From Xenophilus sp. E41 (GTDB taxonomy: Bacteria; Pseudomonadota; Gammaproteobacteria; Burkholderiales; Burkholderiaceae_C): a stretch of 64,000 nucleotides of DNA. Every line of letters starts with the position of its first letter. The first letter of the stretch is position 1. The stretch spans positions 136,984-200,983 of the forward strand of contig NZ_QPIB01000011.1 of the NCBI RefSeq assembly GCF_003671765.1, in the 5' to 3' direction. Position numbers and translations under genes: made by a program. Below, in pieces: positions 9,142-19,200 of this stretch. The notes beneath the pieces were generated by a model, which did no database searches, was not told the origin of the DNA, and saw only the letters and a program-made list of their open reading frames with translations.

Positions 9142-10023
9142 TCAGTATTGGACTTTCTTCTCGACGTAGCGGAACTGGATCACCGTCAAGGCGACGACGA
9201 TGACCATCAGCACCACCGACTGCGCGGCCGAGCCGCCCAGGTCCAGCGCCTTGAAGCCGTCGTGCCAGACCTTGTAAACCAGGATCGAGGTGTCGCGGCC
9301 CGGGCCGCCTTCGGTCGTGGCGTGCACGATCGCGAAGGTGTCGAAGAAGGCGTAGACCACGTTGATGACCAGCAGGAAGAAGGTGGTGGGCGACAGCAGC
9401 GGCAGCTGGATGCTCCAGAAGCGCCGCCACGGACCGGCGCCATCGATCGAGGCCGCCTCGATCAGCGCCTTGGGAATCGACTGCAGCCCGGCGAGGAAGA
9501 ACAGGAAGTTGTACGAGATCTGCTTCCACACGGCAGCCACCACGATCAGCGTGAGCGCCTGGTTGGAGTTGAGCAGGTGGTTCCAGTCGACGCCGATCTT
9601 GCGCAGCCCGTAGGCCACCACGCCGATGCTGGGCGAGAACATGAACACCCACAGCACGCCCGCGATGGCCGGCGCCACCGCGTAGGGAATGATCAGGAAG
9701 GTCTTGTAGAACAGGCTGCCGCGCAGGATGCGGTCGGCGAAGATCGCCAGCACCAGCGACAGCGCGATGCCGCTGCCCGCCACGAGCACCGAGAACAGCG
9801 CCGTGACCTTGAAGGAGTCGATGTAGGCCGGGTCTGCGAACAGCGTCTTGAAGTTCTCCAGCCCGACGAAGGCGACCGAGGTGCCGAAGGCGTCTTCCGA
9901 CTGCATCGACTGCAGGATGGCCTGGCTGGCCGGCCAGAAGAAGAAGACCAGGATCACCGCCATCTGCGGTGCGATGAGCAGCCAGGGCAGCCAGCCGGAT
10001 CGAAAGAGGACGCGTTTTTCCAT
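9142..10023 (-). CDS. ugpA: sn-Glycerol-3-phosphate ABC transporter permease
   Basis: 293 residues, MalF-type permease and partner of UgpE. It begins [21 protein letters not shown], the usual UgpA start, with six membrane segments and the EAA loop [23 protein letters not shown]. coli UgpA is 295 residues. Separated from ugpB by 145 bp carrying a strong hairpin, which fits lower expression of the membrane parts than of the binding protein. Confidence 0.95.
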   Translation of the reverse strand: MEKRVLFRSGWLPWLLIAPQMAVILVFFFWPASQAILQSMQSEDAFGTSVAFVGLENFKTLFADPAYIDSFKVTALFSVLVAGSGIALSLVLAIFADRILRGSLFYKTFLIIPYAVAPAIAGVLWVFMFSPSIGVVAYGLRKIGVDWNHLLNSNQALTLIVVAAVWKQISYNFLFFLAGLQSIPKALIEAASIDGAGPWRRFWSIQLPLLSPTTFFLLVINVVYAFFDTFAIVHATTEGGPGRDTSILVYKVWHDGFKALDLGGSAAQSVVLMVIVVALTVIQFRYVEKKVQY

Positions 10024-10102
10024 GAAGCCTCTGAAACAGAAACGCCCGGCTGGGACCCAGCGCGGGCGTGCGAGTCTACTGTGCCTTTACATCACCGGCA
10101 GG

Positions 10103-10142
10103 CACCCTCCCCGCTCGGCGGGGAGGGCAGGGTGGGGTGCCA
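10103..10142. repeat. GC-rich REP-like hairpin in the ugpB-ugpA gap
   Basis: ccctccccgc at 10105-10114 pairs perfectly with gcggggaggg at 10118-10127 around a 3-nt loop, followed by cagggtggggtg. The same kind of element lies at 13299-13341 and, in coding sequence, at 60651-60690. In this position it could stabilise the ugpB transcript or attenuate transcription into ugpA. Confidence 0.65.
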
Positions 10143-10168
10143 CAAGAGCCGCGAAGCGAACAAAGGCG

Positions 10169-11479
10169 TCAGCCTTTGTTTGCCTTCTGGAATCGCTCCA
10201 GTTGCTCGTCGCCGCGCTTGACGGCCGCGTCCAGCGCTTCCTTGGCGGTCTTCTTGCCGCTCCAGATCTGTTCGGTTTCCTCGTCGACGATGGTGCGGAT
10301 CTGCACGAAGTTGCCCAGGCGGATGCCGCGCGACTTGTCGGTGGTCTTGCGGATCATCTGCGTCACGGCCACGTCGGTCCCGGGGTTCTTCTGGTAGAAG
10401 CCCGAGGCGTCGGTCAGCTTGTAGGCGGCGGTGGTGATCGGCAGGTAGCCGGTGCGCTTGTGGCTTTCGGACTGCACCTTGGTGTCGGACAGGAAGGTGA
10501 AGAAGCTGGCCACGCCCTTGTACTTCTCGGGCGACTTGCCGGCCATCACCCACAGGCTGGCACCGCCGATGACGGTGTTCTGGGGTGCGCCCTTCACGTC
10601 GGGGTAGTAGGGCAGGGTGGAGATGCCGTACTTGAACTTCGCGTCCTTGGCCACGCGCGCGTACAGGCCCGAGGAGCCGGTCATCATGGCGCACTCGCCC
10701 GAGGGGAAGGCGGCGTCGGGCGTGTTGTTGCGGCCCTTGTAGACGAAGGTGCCGTCCTTGGCCATCTTGGCCAGGTTCTCGAAGTGCTTGACCTGCAGCG
10801 GCGAGTTGAAGGCCAGGCGCGCCTTGGTGCCGCCGAAGCCGTTGTTCTCGGTCGCGTACAGGGTGTTGTGCCAGGCCGAGAAGCTCTCGAGCTGGGTCCA
10901 GCTCATCCAGCTGGTGGTGAAGGGGCACTTGTGGCCGCTGGCCTTGAGCTTGTCGGCCGCCGCGAACACTTCGGGCCAGGTGGTGGGCGCCTTCTCGGGG
11001 TCGAGGCCGGCCGCCTTGAAGGCGTCCTTGTTGTAGTAGAAGATGGTCGTCGAGCTGTTGAAGGGGAAGCTCAGCATCTGGCCGTTGGGCGCGGTGTAGT
11101 AGCCGGCCACGGCGGAGATGTAGACCGTCGGATCGAACTTGGCGCCGCCGGAGGTCATGACCTCGCCCACGGGCTTGATGGCGTTCTTCGAGGCCATCAT
11201 GGTCGCGGTGCCCACCTCGAACACCTGCAGGATGTCCGGCGCGTTGCCGGCGCGGAAGGCGGCGATGGCGGCGGTCATCGACTCGTCGTACTGGCCCTTG
11301 TAAGTGGGCACCACCTTGTAGTCCTTCTGGCTCTCGTTGTACTGCTTGGCGAGGTCGTTGACCCATTCGCCGAGCGGACCGCTCATGGAGTGCCACCACT
11401 GGATCTCGGTCTGGGCGTGCGCCGGGAGGGCGAACGCGACGGCCAGTGCGGCGGCCGAGGTGAGCGTGTTGAATCGCAT
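10169..11479 (-). CDS. ugpB: sn-Glycerol-3-phosphate periplasmic binding protein
   Basis: 436 residues, the receptor of the Ugp transporter. The ATG at 11479 is preceded by AGGAG at good spacing and starts a clear Sec signal peptide (MRFNTLTSAAALAVAFALPAHAQ). The mature protein begins TEIQWWHSMSGPLGEWVNDL, where the WWHSM motif is characteristic of UgpB ligand binding. E. coli UgpB is 438 residues. First gene of the operon; its upstream region is shared with divergent serA. A lone CTGTCAC-like half site is present there but no convincing Pho box. Confidence 0.95.
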   Translation of the reverse strand: MRFNTLTSAAALAVAFALPAHAQTEIQWWHSMSGPLGEWVNDLAKQYNESQKDYKVVPTYKGQYDESMTAAIAAFRAGNAPDILQVFEVGTATMMASKNAIKPVGEVMTSGGAKFDPTVYISAVAGYYTAPNGQMLSFPFNSSTTIFYYNKDAFKAAGLDPEKAPTTWPEVFAAADKLKASGHKCPFTTSWMSWTQLESFSAWHNTLYATENNGFGGTKARLAFNSPLQVKHFENLAKMAKDGTFVYKGRNNTPDAAFPSGECAMMTGSSGLYARVAKDAKFKYGISTLPYYPDVKGAPQNTVIGGASLWVMAGKSPEKYKGVASFFTFLSDTKVQSESHKRTGYLPITTAAYKLTDASGFYQKNPGTDVAVTQMIRKTTDKSRGIRLGNFVQIRTIVDEETEQIWSGKKTAKEALDAAVKRGDEQLERFQKANKG

Positions 11480-11737
11480 GCAAAGACTCCTGCTGAAAAT
11501 GACAAAGCCGCGCATGCTATTCGCTTTGTGTGACAGCGCGGCGGCGGGTGTTTGTCGCACGGGCGGCCCCCGGCTGCGAAGGGGGGAAACCCTTTTTCGG
11601 TGCACGCCTGTCGCTCACGCGGCAGCACGCGGCGCCGACCTTGCCCAATAGCCGCACCGGGAGTGTGCTGCGGCGCACCATGCTAGGCTGGCTGGCTCCT
11701 TCATTCCTTCACTGGCTTCGTACCGGCCGCCTGTGTC

Positions 11738-12967
11738 ATGACCAAGACCTCCCTGGACAAGAACAAGATCAAGTTCCTGCTGCTGGAGGGCATCCACCCC
11801 TCCGGCGTGGAGCTGATCCGTTCGGCGGGCTACTCGCAGATCGAGACGCTCACTGGCGCGCTCGAAGGCGAGGAGCTGAAGGCCAAGGTGGCCGACGTGC
11901 ATTTCCTCGGTATCCGTTCGCGCACGCAGCTCACGGCCGACGTGTTCGCGGCCGCGCCCAAGCTGGTGGCGGTGGGCGCCTTCTGCATCGGCACCAACCA
12001 GATCGACCTCGGCTCGGCGCGCGAGCACGGCGTGGCGGTGTTCAATGCGCCGTACTCCAATACCCGCTCGGTGGCCGAGCTGGTGCTGGCCGAGGCGATC
12101 CTGCTGCTGCGCGGCGTGCCCGAGAAGAGCGCCGTCGCGCACCGCGGCGGCTGGCTCAAGAGCGCCGAGAACGCCTTCGAGATCCGCGGCAAGACGCTGG
12201 GCATCGTGGGCTACGGCTCCATCGGCGCGCAGCTGTCGGTGCTGGCCGAGGCGCTGGGCATGCACGTGGCCTTCTACGACGTGGTGACCAAGCTGCCGCT
12301 GGGCAACGCGCGGCAGGTGCGCAGCCTGCATGATTTGCTGGGCCAGAGCGACATCGTGACCCTGCACGTGCCCGAGCTGCCGTCCACGCAGTGGATGATC
12401 GGCGCGGCCGAGATCGCGGCGATGAAGCCGGGTGCGATCCTGATCAACGCCTCCCGCGGGACGGTGGTCGAGATCGAGCCGCTGGCCGAGGCGATCAAGG
12501 CGAAGAAGCTATTGGGCGCGGCGATCGACGTGTTCCCGACCGAGCCCAAGAGCAACAAGGACGAGTTCCAGTCGCCGCTGCGTGGGCTGGACAACGTGAT
12601 CCTCACGCCGCACATCGGCGGCTCGACGATGGAGGCGCAGGCCAACATCGGCGTGGAGGTGGCCGAGAAGCTGGTGAAGTACAGCGACAACGGCACCACC
12701 ACGAGCAGCGTGAACTTCCCGGAGGTGGCGCTGCCGGCGCACCCGGGCAAGCACCGGCTGCTGCACGTGCACCACAACGTGCCGGGCGTGCTGTCGGCGA
12801 TCAACCAGGTGTTCGCGGACCACCGCATCAACATCTCGGCGCAGTACCTGCAGACGAACGAGAAGGTGGGCTACGTGGTGACCGACATCGACGCCGCGTC
12901 GTCCGACGTGGCGCTCGAGGCGCTGGCCAAGGTGCCGGGGACGATTCGCAGCCGGGTGCTGTTCTAG
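11738..12967 (+). CDS. serA: D-3-phosphoglycerate dehydrogenase
   Basis: 409 residues; oxidises 3-phosphoglycerate to 3-phosphohydroxypyruvate with NAD+, the first step of serine synthesis. Layout matches the E. coli-type enzyme (410 residues): substrate domain, NAD fold with LGIVGYGSIGAQLSVLAE, NASRGTVVEIEPLAEAI carrying the active-site Arg, catalytic His in TPHIGGSTMEAQ (about residue 292), and a C-terminal ACT domain from about 335 (HHNVPGVLSAINQVF) for serine feedback. Divergent from ugpB with a 258-bp gap and no neighbouring serine genes. Confidence 0.97.
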   Translation: MTKTSLDKNKIKFLLLEGIHPSGVELIRSAGYSQIETLTGALEGEELKAKVADVHFLGIRSRTQLTADVFAAAPKLVAVGAFCIGTNQIDLGSAREHGVAVFNAPYSNTRSVAELVLAEAILLLRGVPEKSAVAHRGGWLKSAENAFEIRGKTLGIVGYGSIGAQLSVLAEALGMHVAFYDVVTKLPLGNARQVRSLHDLLGQSDIVTLHVPELPSTQWMIGAAEIAAMKPGAILINASRGTVVEIEPLAEAIKAKKLLGAAIDVFPTEPKSNKDEFQSPLRGLDNVILTPHIGGSTMEAQANIGVEVAEKLVKYSDNGTTTSSVNFPEVALPAHPGKHRLLHVHHNVPGVLSAINQVFADHRINISAQYLQTNEKVGYVVTDIDAASSDVALEALAKVPGTIRSRVLF

Positions 12968-13560
12968 GCGCGGCTTTGGATCGTCACGTTTGTGACGAGT
13001 TTGGTCGCGGCGTCCGGGGGGCTTGGGCTGGCGGGCGATTGCGCTTTTGGCTTTTTTGGCTGCTTTGTTCTTCGGCGTTCGGGCGCTGTGGGGCTGAACC
13101 CGGCCGGCGGCGCCGGTGTGCGTTCTCCGGCTCAGGCTCGCGCTGACCGGCGTGCGGTGCTGTCGATGTGCTCGCCTGGAATCGACGTGCTTGGGGCACT
13201 GCACGGCGCCGCGAATGGAGCCTGCGCCCGCACACCGGCACCACCGGCCTGGACCGCGCGCGCGGTCGGCCGGCATGACTCGGGCGCGTCCGGTTTTTAC
13301 CCCTCTCCCCGCTGGGGAGAGGCAGGGTGAGGGGCACCCCGGCGCTGGACAAGGCGCAGCGCTTCAGGGCGGTGGTCGTGGGCCTGCGGGCGCAGGCTCC
13401 ATTCGCGGCGCCGTGCAGTGCCGCAAGCGCGTCGATGGACAGCGAGCACACAGGCAGCACGACAAGCCGGTCAGCGCGAGCCTGAGGCGGAGAACGCAGG
13501 CCCGCGGCCGCCGCCAGCGCCCCAGCCCGTCGTGCCGGCCGATCCACACCCGGCCGAAAC
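12968..13560. other. Gene-free stretch downstream of serA
   Basis: No reading frame here looks like a real protein: the frames are Arg/Pro/Ala-rich on both strands. A short hairpin cgtcac-gttt-gtgacg at 12982-12997 follows serA. Most of the rest is the large inverted repeat at 13111-13508 with a REP-like hairpin (cctctcccc-gct-ggggagagg, 13302-13322) in its centre. Confidence 0.7.
13111..13508. repeat. Large imperfect inverted repeat
   Basis: The left arm, about 13111-13250, read in reverse complement, matches the right arm, about 13371-13508. The longest identical block is about 35 bp (right-arm copy from 13386, gcgggcgcaggctccattcg...); further identical blocks include ccggtcagcgcgagcctgag. 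Central spacer of about 120 bp with a REP-like hairpin. No transposase gene and no obvious target-site duplication. Could be two copies of one intergenic element in opposite orientation or a MITE-like unit. Confidence 0.8.
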
Positions 13561-13695
13561 TCAGCGCACACCCCCACAGAGCCACACCCCAGCCTGCAGC
13601 GCCACCGCAAACTCCGGCCCACCATAAGCGGCCAAGGTCCCCAGCGCCGCGCCACCCAGCACGAGCGCGCAGATGACGCGACGAAAGCTCCTCAT
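13561..13695 (-). CDS. Small hydrophobic protein coupled to MFS gene
   Basis: 44 residues (MRSFRRVICALVLGGAALGT...), with an Arg-rich start and one or two hydrophobic segments, so probably an inner-membrane microprotein. Its ATG overlaps the stop of the MFS gene in an ATGA arrangement, a strong sign of translational coupling. No known domain is recognised. It might be a small accessory subunit of the transporter, or chance; the good start overlap and sensible hydrophobicity favour a real gene. Confidence 0.5.
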   Translation of the reverse strand: MRSFRRVICALVLGGAALGTLAAYGGPEFAVALQAGVWLCGGVR

Positions 13696-14963
13696 GCCGG
13701 CTGCCCCAGCGGCACGGCCGCTCGCCGCTCCCGCACCGGCAGGTTGGCCGCCGCCGACACCAGCCCCAGTACGCAGGCCAGCGCCCACACCAGCGTGTAG
13801 CTGCCCGTCGCGTCGAACACCAGGCCGCCCAGCCACACGCCCAGGAAGCTGCCGATCTGGTGCCACAGGAACACGAAGCCGAACAGCGTCGTGATGTAGC
13901 GCATGCCGAACAGCTGGCTCAGCAGCCCGTTCGTCAGGGGCAGGGTGCCCAGCCAGAGGAAGCCCATCACGGCCGCGAACAGGTACACCGACAGCGCCGT
14001 CGTCGGCAGCGTGACGAAGAGCGCGATCGCCAGCGTGCGCGCCGTGTACAGCGCCGCCAGCAGGTGCTTGCGCTGCCAGCGCGCCGCCCACGCGCCGAAG
14101 AGGTAGGTGCCCGCGATGTTCGTCAGCGCGACCAGCCCCAGCGCCGTGGCCGCGACCTGCGGCCCCAGCCCGCACCCCGCCAGGTAGGCCGGCAGGTGCG
14201 TCGCGATGAAGGCCAGGTGGAAGCCGCAGGACAGAAAGCCCAGCCCGATCAGCCAGAAGTCCCGGTCGCCGAAGGCCTGGCGCAGCGCGGCGCCCAACGG
14301 GGGCGGCAGTGTTGCCGCGGCGCTTGCCGGGGGCGCCACCGGCCGGCCCGCGCCCAACGCCAGTGGCAGCATCGCGGCCAGCAGCGTCGCCGTGATCAGT
14401 ACTGCGCTCGACCAGCCCAGCGAATCGATCAGCTTCTGGTTCAGCGGCAGCATCACGAACTGCCCGGCGCCGCCGAAGGCACCCACGATGCCCAGGGCGC
14501 GCGGCCGCTGCGCATCGCTCACGGCCTTGCCCGCCGCGCCGTACACGATGCCGAAGCCCGTGCCGCTCAGGCCCAGGCCCACCAGCACCCCCGCCACCGT
14601 CGCGAAGGCCCAGCCGCTGGACGCGAAGGGCATCGCCGCCAAGCCGGCCACGTAGAGCACCGCGCCGCCCAGCATCACCCGGTGCGGACCATGCTGGTCG
14701 GCCAGCATGCCGCTGAAGGGCTGCGCCAGGCCCCACACCAGGTTCTGCAGCGCGATGGCGAAAGAAAAGGTGGTGCGGTCCCAGTCGAAGCTGCCCGTGA
14801 CCGGCAGCACGTACAGCCCGAAGGCGTGGCGCTGGCCCAGGCTGAGGAAGAGGACCAGCCCGGCGCAGGCGATGACCCAGGCGGCGCGGCGGTCGAGGCC
14901 TGGCGTGAGCGATGCCGGCGCAAGCGGCGCGGGCGCGGAGGAGGGATGATGTGCGGCTGTCAT
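13692..14963 (-). CDS. MFS transporter
   Basis: 423 residues with about twelve membrane segments, major facilitator superfamily, closest in feel to the OxlT/monocarboxylate-type group: an RHAFGLYVLPVTGSFDWDRTTFSFAIALQNLVWGLAQPFSG-like N-terminal region and a HIGHLY Ala/Gly-rich core (FGIVYGAAGKAVSDAQRPRALG). Substrate not deducible. Transcribed divergently from a LysR regulator 75 bp away, which probably controls it, and coupled downstream to a 44-residue membrane protein. Confidence 0.9.
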   Translation of the reverse strand: MTAAHHPSSAPAPLAPASLTPGLDRRAAWVIACAGLVLFLSLGQRHAFGLYVLPVTGSFDWDRTTFSFAIALQNLVWGLAQPFSGMLADQHGPHRVMLGGAVLYVAGLAAMPFASSGWAFATVAGVLVGLGLSGTGFGIVYGAAGKAVSDAQRPRALGIVGAFGGAGQFVMLPLNQKLIDSLGWSSAVLITATLLAAMLPLALGAGRPVAPPASAAATLPPPLGAALRQAFGDRDFWLIGLGFLSCGFHLAFIATHLPAYLAGCGLGPQVAATALGLVALTNIAGTYLFGAWAARWQRKHLLAALYTARTLAIALFVTLPTTALSVYLFAAVMGFLWLGTLPLTNGLLSQLFGMRYITTLFGFVFLWHQIGSFLGVWLGGLVFDATGSYTLVWALACVLGLVSAAANLPVRERRAAVPLGQPA

Positions 14964-15038
14964 GGTGCGTGGACCATTCTGGGAACGGCCGACGCACCGT
15001 GGCGCGAAACATTCTCAGAGCTGCCATTCCTGTACCGC

Positions 15039-16079
15039 ATGTCGTCTCAAGAAAACGCCGGGCCGCCCCAAGTTTTCTGGCCCCCCTCGGGGGGCGGGCG
15101 GGGCGCAGCCCGGCCCTGGGGGCCCTCGTTGCCCAGCGCCCTGTTGCGAAGCCTTTCGCTCGATGCCCTGCGCGGCTTCGAGAGCGCGGCGCGCCTGCTG
15201 AGCTTCACCGCCGCGGCCGAGGAGCTGAGCCTGACCCAGTCGGCCGTCAGCAAGCAGGTCAAGGCGCTGGAGGACGCGTTGGGCGCGCCGCTCTTCGTGC
15301 GCGGCGCGCGCGGCCTGGTGCTGACGGGCGAGGGCGCCGTGCTCTTCGACGGCGTGGGCGATGCGCTGGGGCGCCTGGCCCTCGCGGTGGAGCGCGTGCA
15401 GCGCGGCACCAGCCCGGCGCGGGCGCGGGTCGCGGTCACGACCTCGCCGTCCTTCGCCAGCCTGTGGCTGGTGCCGCGACTGCCGGACTTCCAGGCGCGG
15501 CACCCGGGCGTCGACATCGACGTCGACAGCTCGACGCAGAACCTGCAGCTCGAGCGCACCGGCGTCGACGTCGCGATCCGGCTCACGCGTTCGGAAGACC
15601 TGCCGGCCGGCGAGGTGCCGCTGCTGCGCCAGCGCGCCATGCTGGTCGCCACGCCCGAGCTGGCCGCGCGCATCGCCGCGCCGGCCGACCTGGCGCGCGA
15701 GGCGCTGCTGGTCTTCAGCCAGGCCGGCGAGCGCTTCGCGCAGCTGTCGTGGGCGCGCTGGCACCAGCGCCTGGGCATCGCGGCTCCGCCGGACCAGGCG
15801 CGTTCGCACTTCTCGCAGTACGAGGACCTGCTGCGCGCCTGTGCCCAGGGCATGGGCGTCGCCATCGGCCTCACGCCGCTGGTGGCGCCGCGCCTGGCCA
15901 GCGGCGAGCTGGCCGTGGTGCTGCCGCAGCACGCGGTCGACGGGCCCTTCTACCGGCTGCTCGCCGCGCCCGCGAGCGCGCAACGGCCCGAGGTGCAGGC
16001 CTTCTGCGACTGGCTGCGCCAGGCGATGGCGACCGAGCCGGTCGACGGCGCAGCGACCGACCGGACGCATTCTTCTTGA
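15039..16079 (+). CDS. LysR-family transcriptional regulator
   Basis: The helix-turn-helix is LDALRGFESAARLLSFTAAAEELSLTQSAVSKQVKALEDA in substance (Phe-Thr-Ala-Ala and Gln-Ser-Ala-Val-Ser are the anchor residues), followed by a GcvA-like co-inducer domain (VAVTTSPSFASLWLVPRL). The ATG at 15039 gives 346 residues but the first 30 are Gly/Pro-rich and encoded by a repeat-like GC hairpin; an in-frame TTG at 15129 starts only ~6 residues before the DNA-binding domain and may be the true start. Divergent from the MFS transporter, its likely target. Confidence 0.88.
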   Translation: MSSQENAGPPQVFWPPSGGGRGAARPWGPSLPSALLRSLSLDALRGFESAARLLSFTAAAEELSLTQSAVSKQVKALEDALGAPLFVRGARGLVLTGEGAVLFDGVGDALGRLALAVERVQRGTSPARARVAVTTSPSFASLWLVPRLPDFQARHPGVDIDVDSSTQNLQLERTGVDVAIRLTRSEDLPAGEVPLLRQRAMLVATPELAARIAAPADLAREALLVFSQAGERFAQLSWARWHQRLGIAAPPDQARSHFSQYEDLLRACAQGMGVAIGLTPLVAPRLASGELAVVLPQHAVDGPFYRLLAAPASAQRPEVQAFCDWLRQAMATEPVDGAATDRTHSS

Positions 16080-16080
16080 T

Positions 16081-16137
16081 CGTTTCGGGCGCCAGCGCCC
16101 GTCCTGCCTGCGTGCCACGCTATGGTTTCGATAGCAT
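16081..16137 (-). repeat. Intergenic repeat family A copy
   Basis: Read on the minus strand: gctatcgaaaccatagc, then a spacer, then gggcgctggcgcccgaaacg. This matches the 31911-31963 copy (gctatcgatttgatagc ... gggcgccggcggcccgaaacg). Two nested hairpins, no gene. Confidence 0.7.
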
Positions 16138-16292
16138 TTCGGGCCCATGCACGGCGCGCGGGCATCTCGGCGGCTCGCCCGGGCCCGGCCCGATGACCCG
16201 CATCGCGCCCCGCGCGGGGTGCGGGACCTAAAATCCGCGGCCCGGTTCATGGGCGCGCGGCGCCTTGCCGTGGCCCTGCTGCCTTCCCCCCG

Positions 16293-19200
16293 ATGAATGC
16301 CCCGACCGCGTTGAACGCGCTGCTGTCGCAGGCCGCCGAGCCGGCCCGCCTGCGCGAGATTCCGTACAACTACACCAGCTTCTCCGACCGCGAGATCGTC
16401 ATCCGCCTGCTCGGCAGTCGCGGCTGGCAACTGCTGCAGAGCCTGCGCGAGGAGCGCCGCACCGGCCGCTCGGCCCGCATGCTCTACGAGGTGCTGGGCG
16501 ACATCTGGGTGGTGCAGCGCAACCCCTACCTGATCGACGACCTGCTGGACAACCCGCGCCGCCGCGGCCAGCTGGTCGATGCCCTGAAGCACCGCCTGGC
16601 CGAGGTGCAGAAGCGCCGCACGCCGCAGGACGATGCCCAGCGCGACGCGCTGGTCGGCGAGCTCTGCACGCTGGCGCAGCAGGCCATCGCGCAGTTCGAC
16701 CGCTCCTTCGACGAGATCGCCGGCCTGCGCCGCCAGGCGCGCAAGGTGCTGGGCCGCCTCACGGCCAAGGACAACATCAAGTTCGACGGCCTCTCGCGCG
16801 TGGCCCACGTGACCGACGCCACCGACTGGCGCGTCGAGTACCCCTTCGTCGTGCTCACCCCCGACACCGAGGCCGAGATGGCGCGCCTGGTGGCCGGCTG
16901 CTTCGAGCTGGGCCTGACCATCATCCCGCGCGGCGGCGGCACCGGCTACACCGGCGGCGCCATTCCGCTGACCTGGAAGAGCGCGGTCATCAACACCGAG
17001 AAGCTCGAGGCGATGACCGAGGTCGAACTGCGTGCATTGCCCGGCGTCGAGGGCAAGGTGCCCACCATCTGGACCGAGGCCGGCGTCGTCACCCAGCGCG
17101 TGGCCGACGCGGCCGAGCGCGCGGGCTACGTCTTTGCGGTCGACCCCACCTCGGCCGAGGCCTCCTGCGTGGGCGGTAACGTCGCCATGAACGCGGGCGG
17201 CAAGAAGGCCGTGCTGTGGGGCACGGCGCTGGACAACCTCGCTTCGTGGCGCATGGTGACGCCGCAGGCCGAGTGGCTCGAGGTCACGCGCATCGGCCAC
17301 AACCTGGGCAAGATCCACGACGCCGAGAGCGCCGTCTTCGAGCTGCAGTACTTCGCCGCCGACGGCAAGACGCCGCTGCGCACCGAGCGCCTGGAGATCG
17401 CCGGCAAGACCTTCCGCAAGGAGGGCCTGGGCAAGGACGTGACCGACAAGTTCCTCTCGGGCCTGCCGGGCATCCAGAAGGAAGGCTGCGACGGCCTCAT
17501 CACCAGCTGCCGCTGGGTGGTGCACCGCATGCCGGCGCACACGCGCACCGTGTGCCTGGAATTCTTCGGCAACGCCAAGGACGCCGTGCCCTCGATCGTC
17601 GAGATCAAGGACTTCATGTTCGCCGAGCAGAAGCGTTCAGGCGTGCTGCTGGCCGGCCTGGAGCATCTGGACGACCGCTACCTCAAGGCCGTCGGGTACG
17701 CCACCAAGAGCAAGAAGCACGGCGGCGGCCTGCCCAAGATGGTGCTCTTCGGCGACATCGCCGGCGACGACGCCGACGCGGTGGCGCGCGTGACCAGCGA
17801 GGTGGTGCGCATCGCCAACTCGCGCTCGGGCGAAGGCTTCATCGCCATCAGCCCCGAGGCGCGCAAGAAGTTCTGGCTGGACCGCAAGCGCACGGCCGCC
17901 ATCAGCCGCCACACCAACGCGTTCAAGATCAACGAGGACGTGGTGATCCCGCTGCCGCGCATGGCCGAGTACACCGACGGCATCGAGCGCATCAACATCG
18001 AGCTGAGCCTGCGCAACAAGATCGCGCTGGCCGGCGAGCTGGAAGCCTTCCTGGCACGCGGCAACCTGCCGCTGGGCAAGACCGACGACGCGCACGAGAT
18101 CCCCACGGCCGAGCTGCTCGAAGGCCGCGTGCAGCAGGCCATCGCGCTGGTGCGCGAGGTGCGCGCGCGCTGGATGAGCTGGCTGGGCGACGTCGAGGCG
18201 CTGTTCCCGCAGCTGCAGGACCATTCGCTGCGCGCGAGCTGGAAGACCGAGCTCAAGGCGCCGCTGGCGCAGATCTTCTCGGGCGCCGAGTTCGCGCCCA
18301 TCCTGGCCGAATGCAATGCCATCCACCAGCGCGTGCTCAAGGGCCGCGTGTGGGTCGCCCTGCACATGCACGCTGGCGACGGCAACGTGCACACCAACAT
18401 CCCCGTCAACAGCGACAACTACGAGATGCTGCAGACCGCGCACGAGGCGGTCGAGCGCATCATGAAGCTGGCGCGCAGCCTCGACGGCGTGATCTCGGGC
18501 GAGCACGGCATCGGCATCACGAAGCTGGAGTTCCTGACGGACGAGGAACTGGCGCCCTTCGCGCAGTACAAGCGGCAGGTCGACCCCGAGGGCCGCTTCA
18601 ACCGCGGCAAGCTGCTGCGCGACGGCTCGCATGCGCTGGAGGCCGACCTCACCAGCGCCTACACGCCCAGCTTCGGCCTGATGGGCCACGAGTCGCTCAT
18701 CATGCAGCAGAGCGACATCGGCGCCATTGCCGATTCGGTCAAGGATTGCCTGCGCTGCGGCAAGTGCAAGCCGGTGTGCGCCACGCACGTGCCGCGCGCC
18801 AACCTGCTCTACAGCCCGCGCAACAAGATCCTCGCCACCTCGCTGCTGGTCGAGGCCTTCCTGTACGAGGAGCAGACGCGCCGCGGCGTGTCGATCAAGC
18901 ACTGGGAGGAGTTCGAGGACGTGGCCGACCACTGCACGGTGTGCCACAAGTGCCTCACGCCCTGCCCGGTGAAGATCGACTTCGGCGACGTGTCGATGAA
19001 CATGCGCAACCTGCTGCGCAAGATGGGGCAGAAGAGCTTCCGGCCGGGCAACGCGGCGGCGATGTTCTTCCTCAACGCCACCAACCCGACCACGATCAAG
19101 GCCGTGCGCACCGGCATGGTGGAAGTGGGCTTCAAGGCCCAGCGCCTGGCCAACGACTTCTTCCGCCTGCCGGCGAAGAAGCAGACGGCGCACCCGCCCG

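Noticed and set aside
11480-11737. Pho box upstream of ugpB
   Set aside because: Only isolated CTGTCAC and TTTGTCAT-like half sites with wrong spacing; not enough for a PhoB site.
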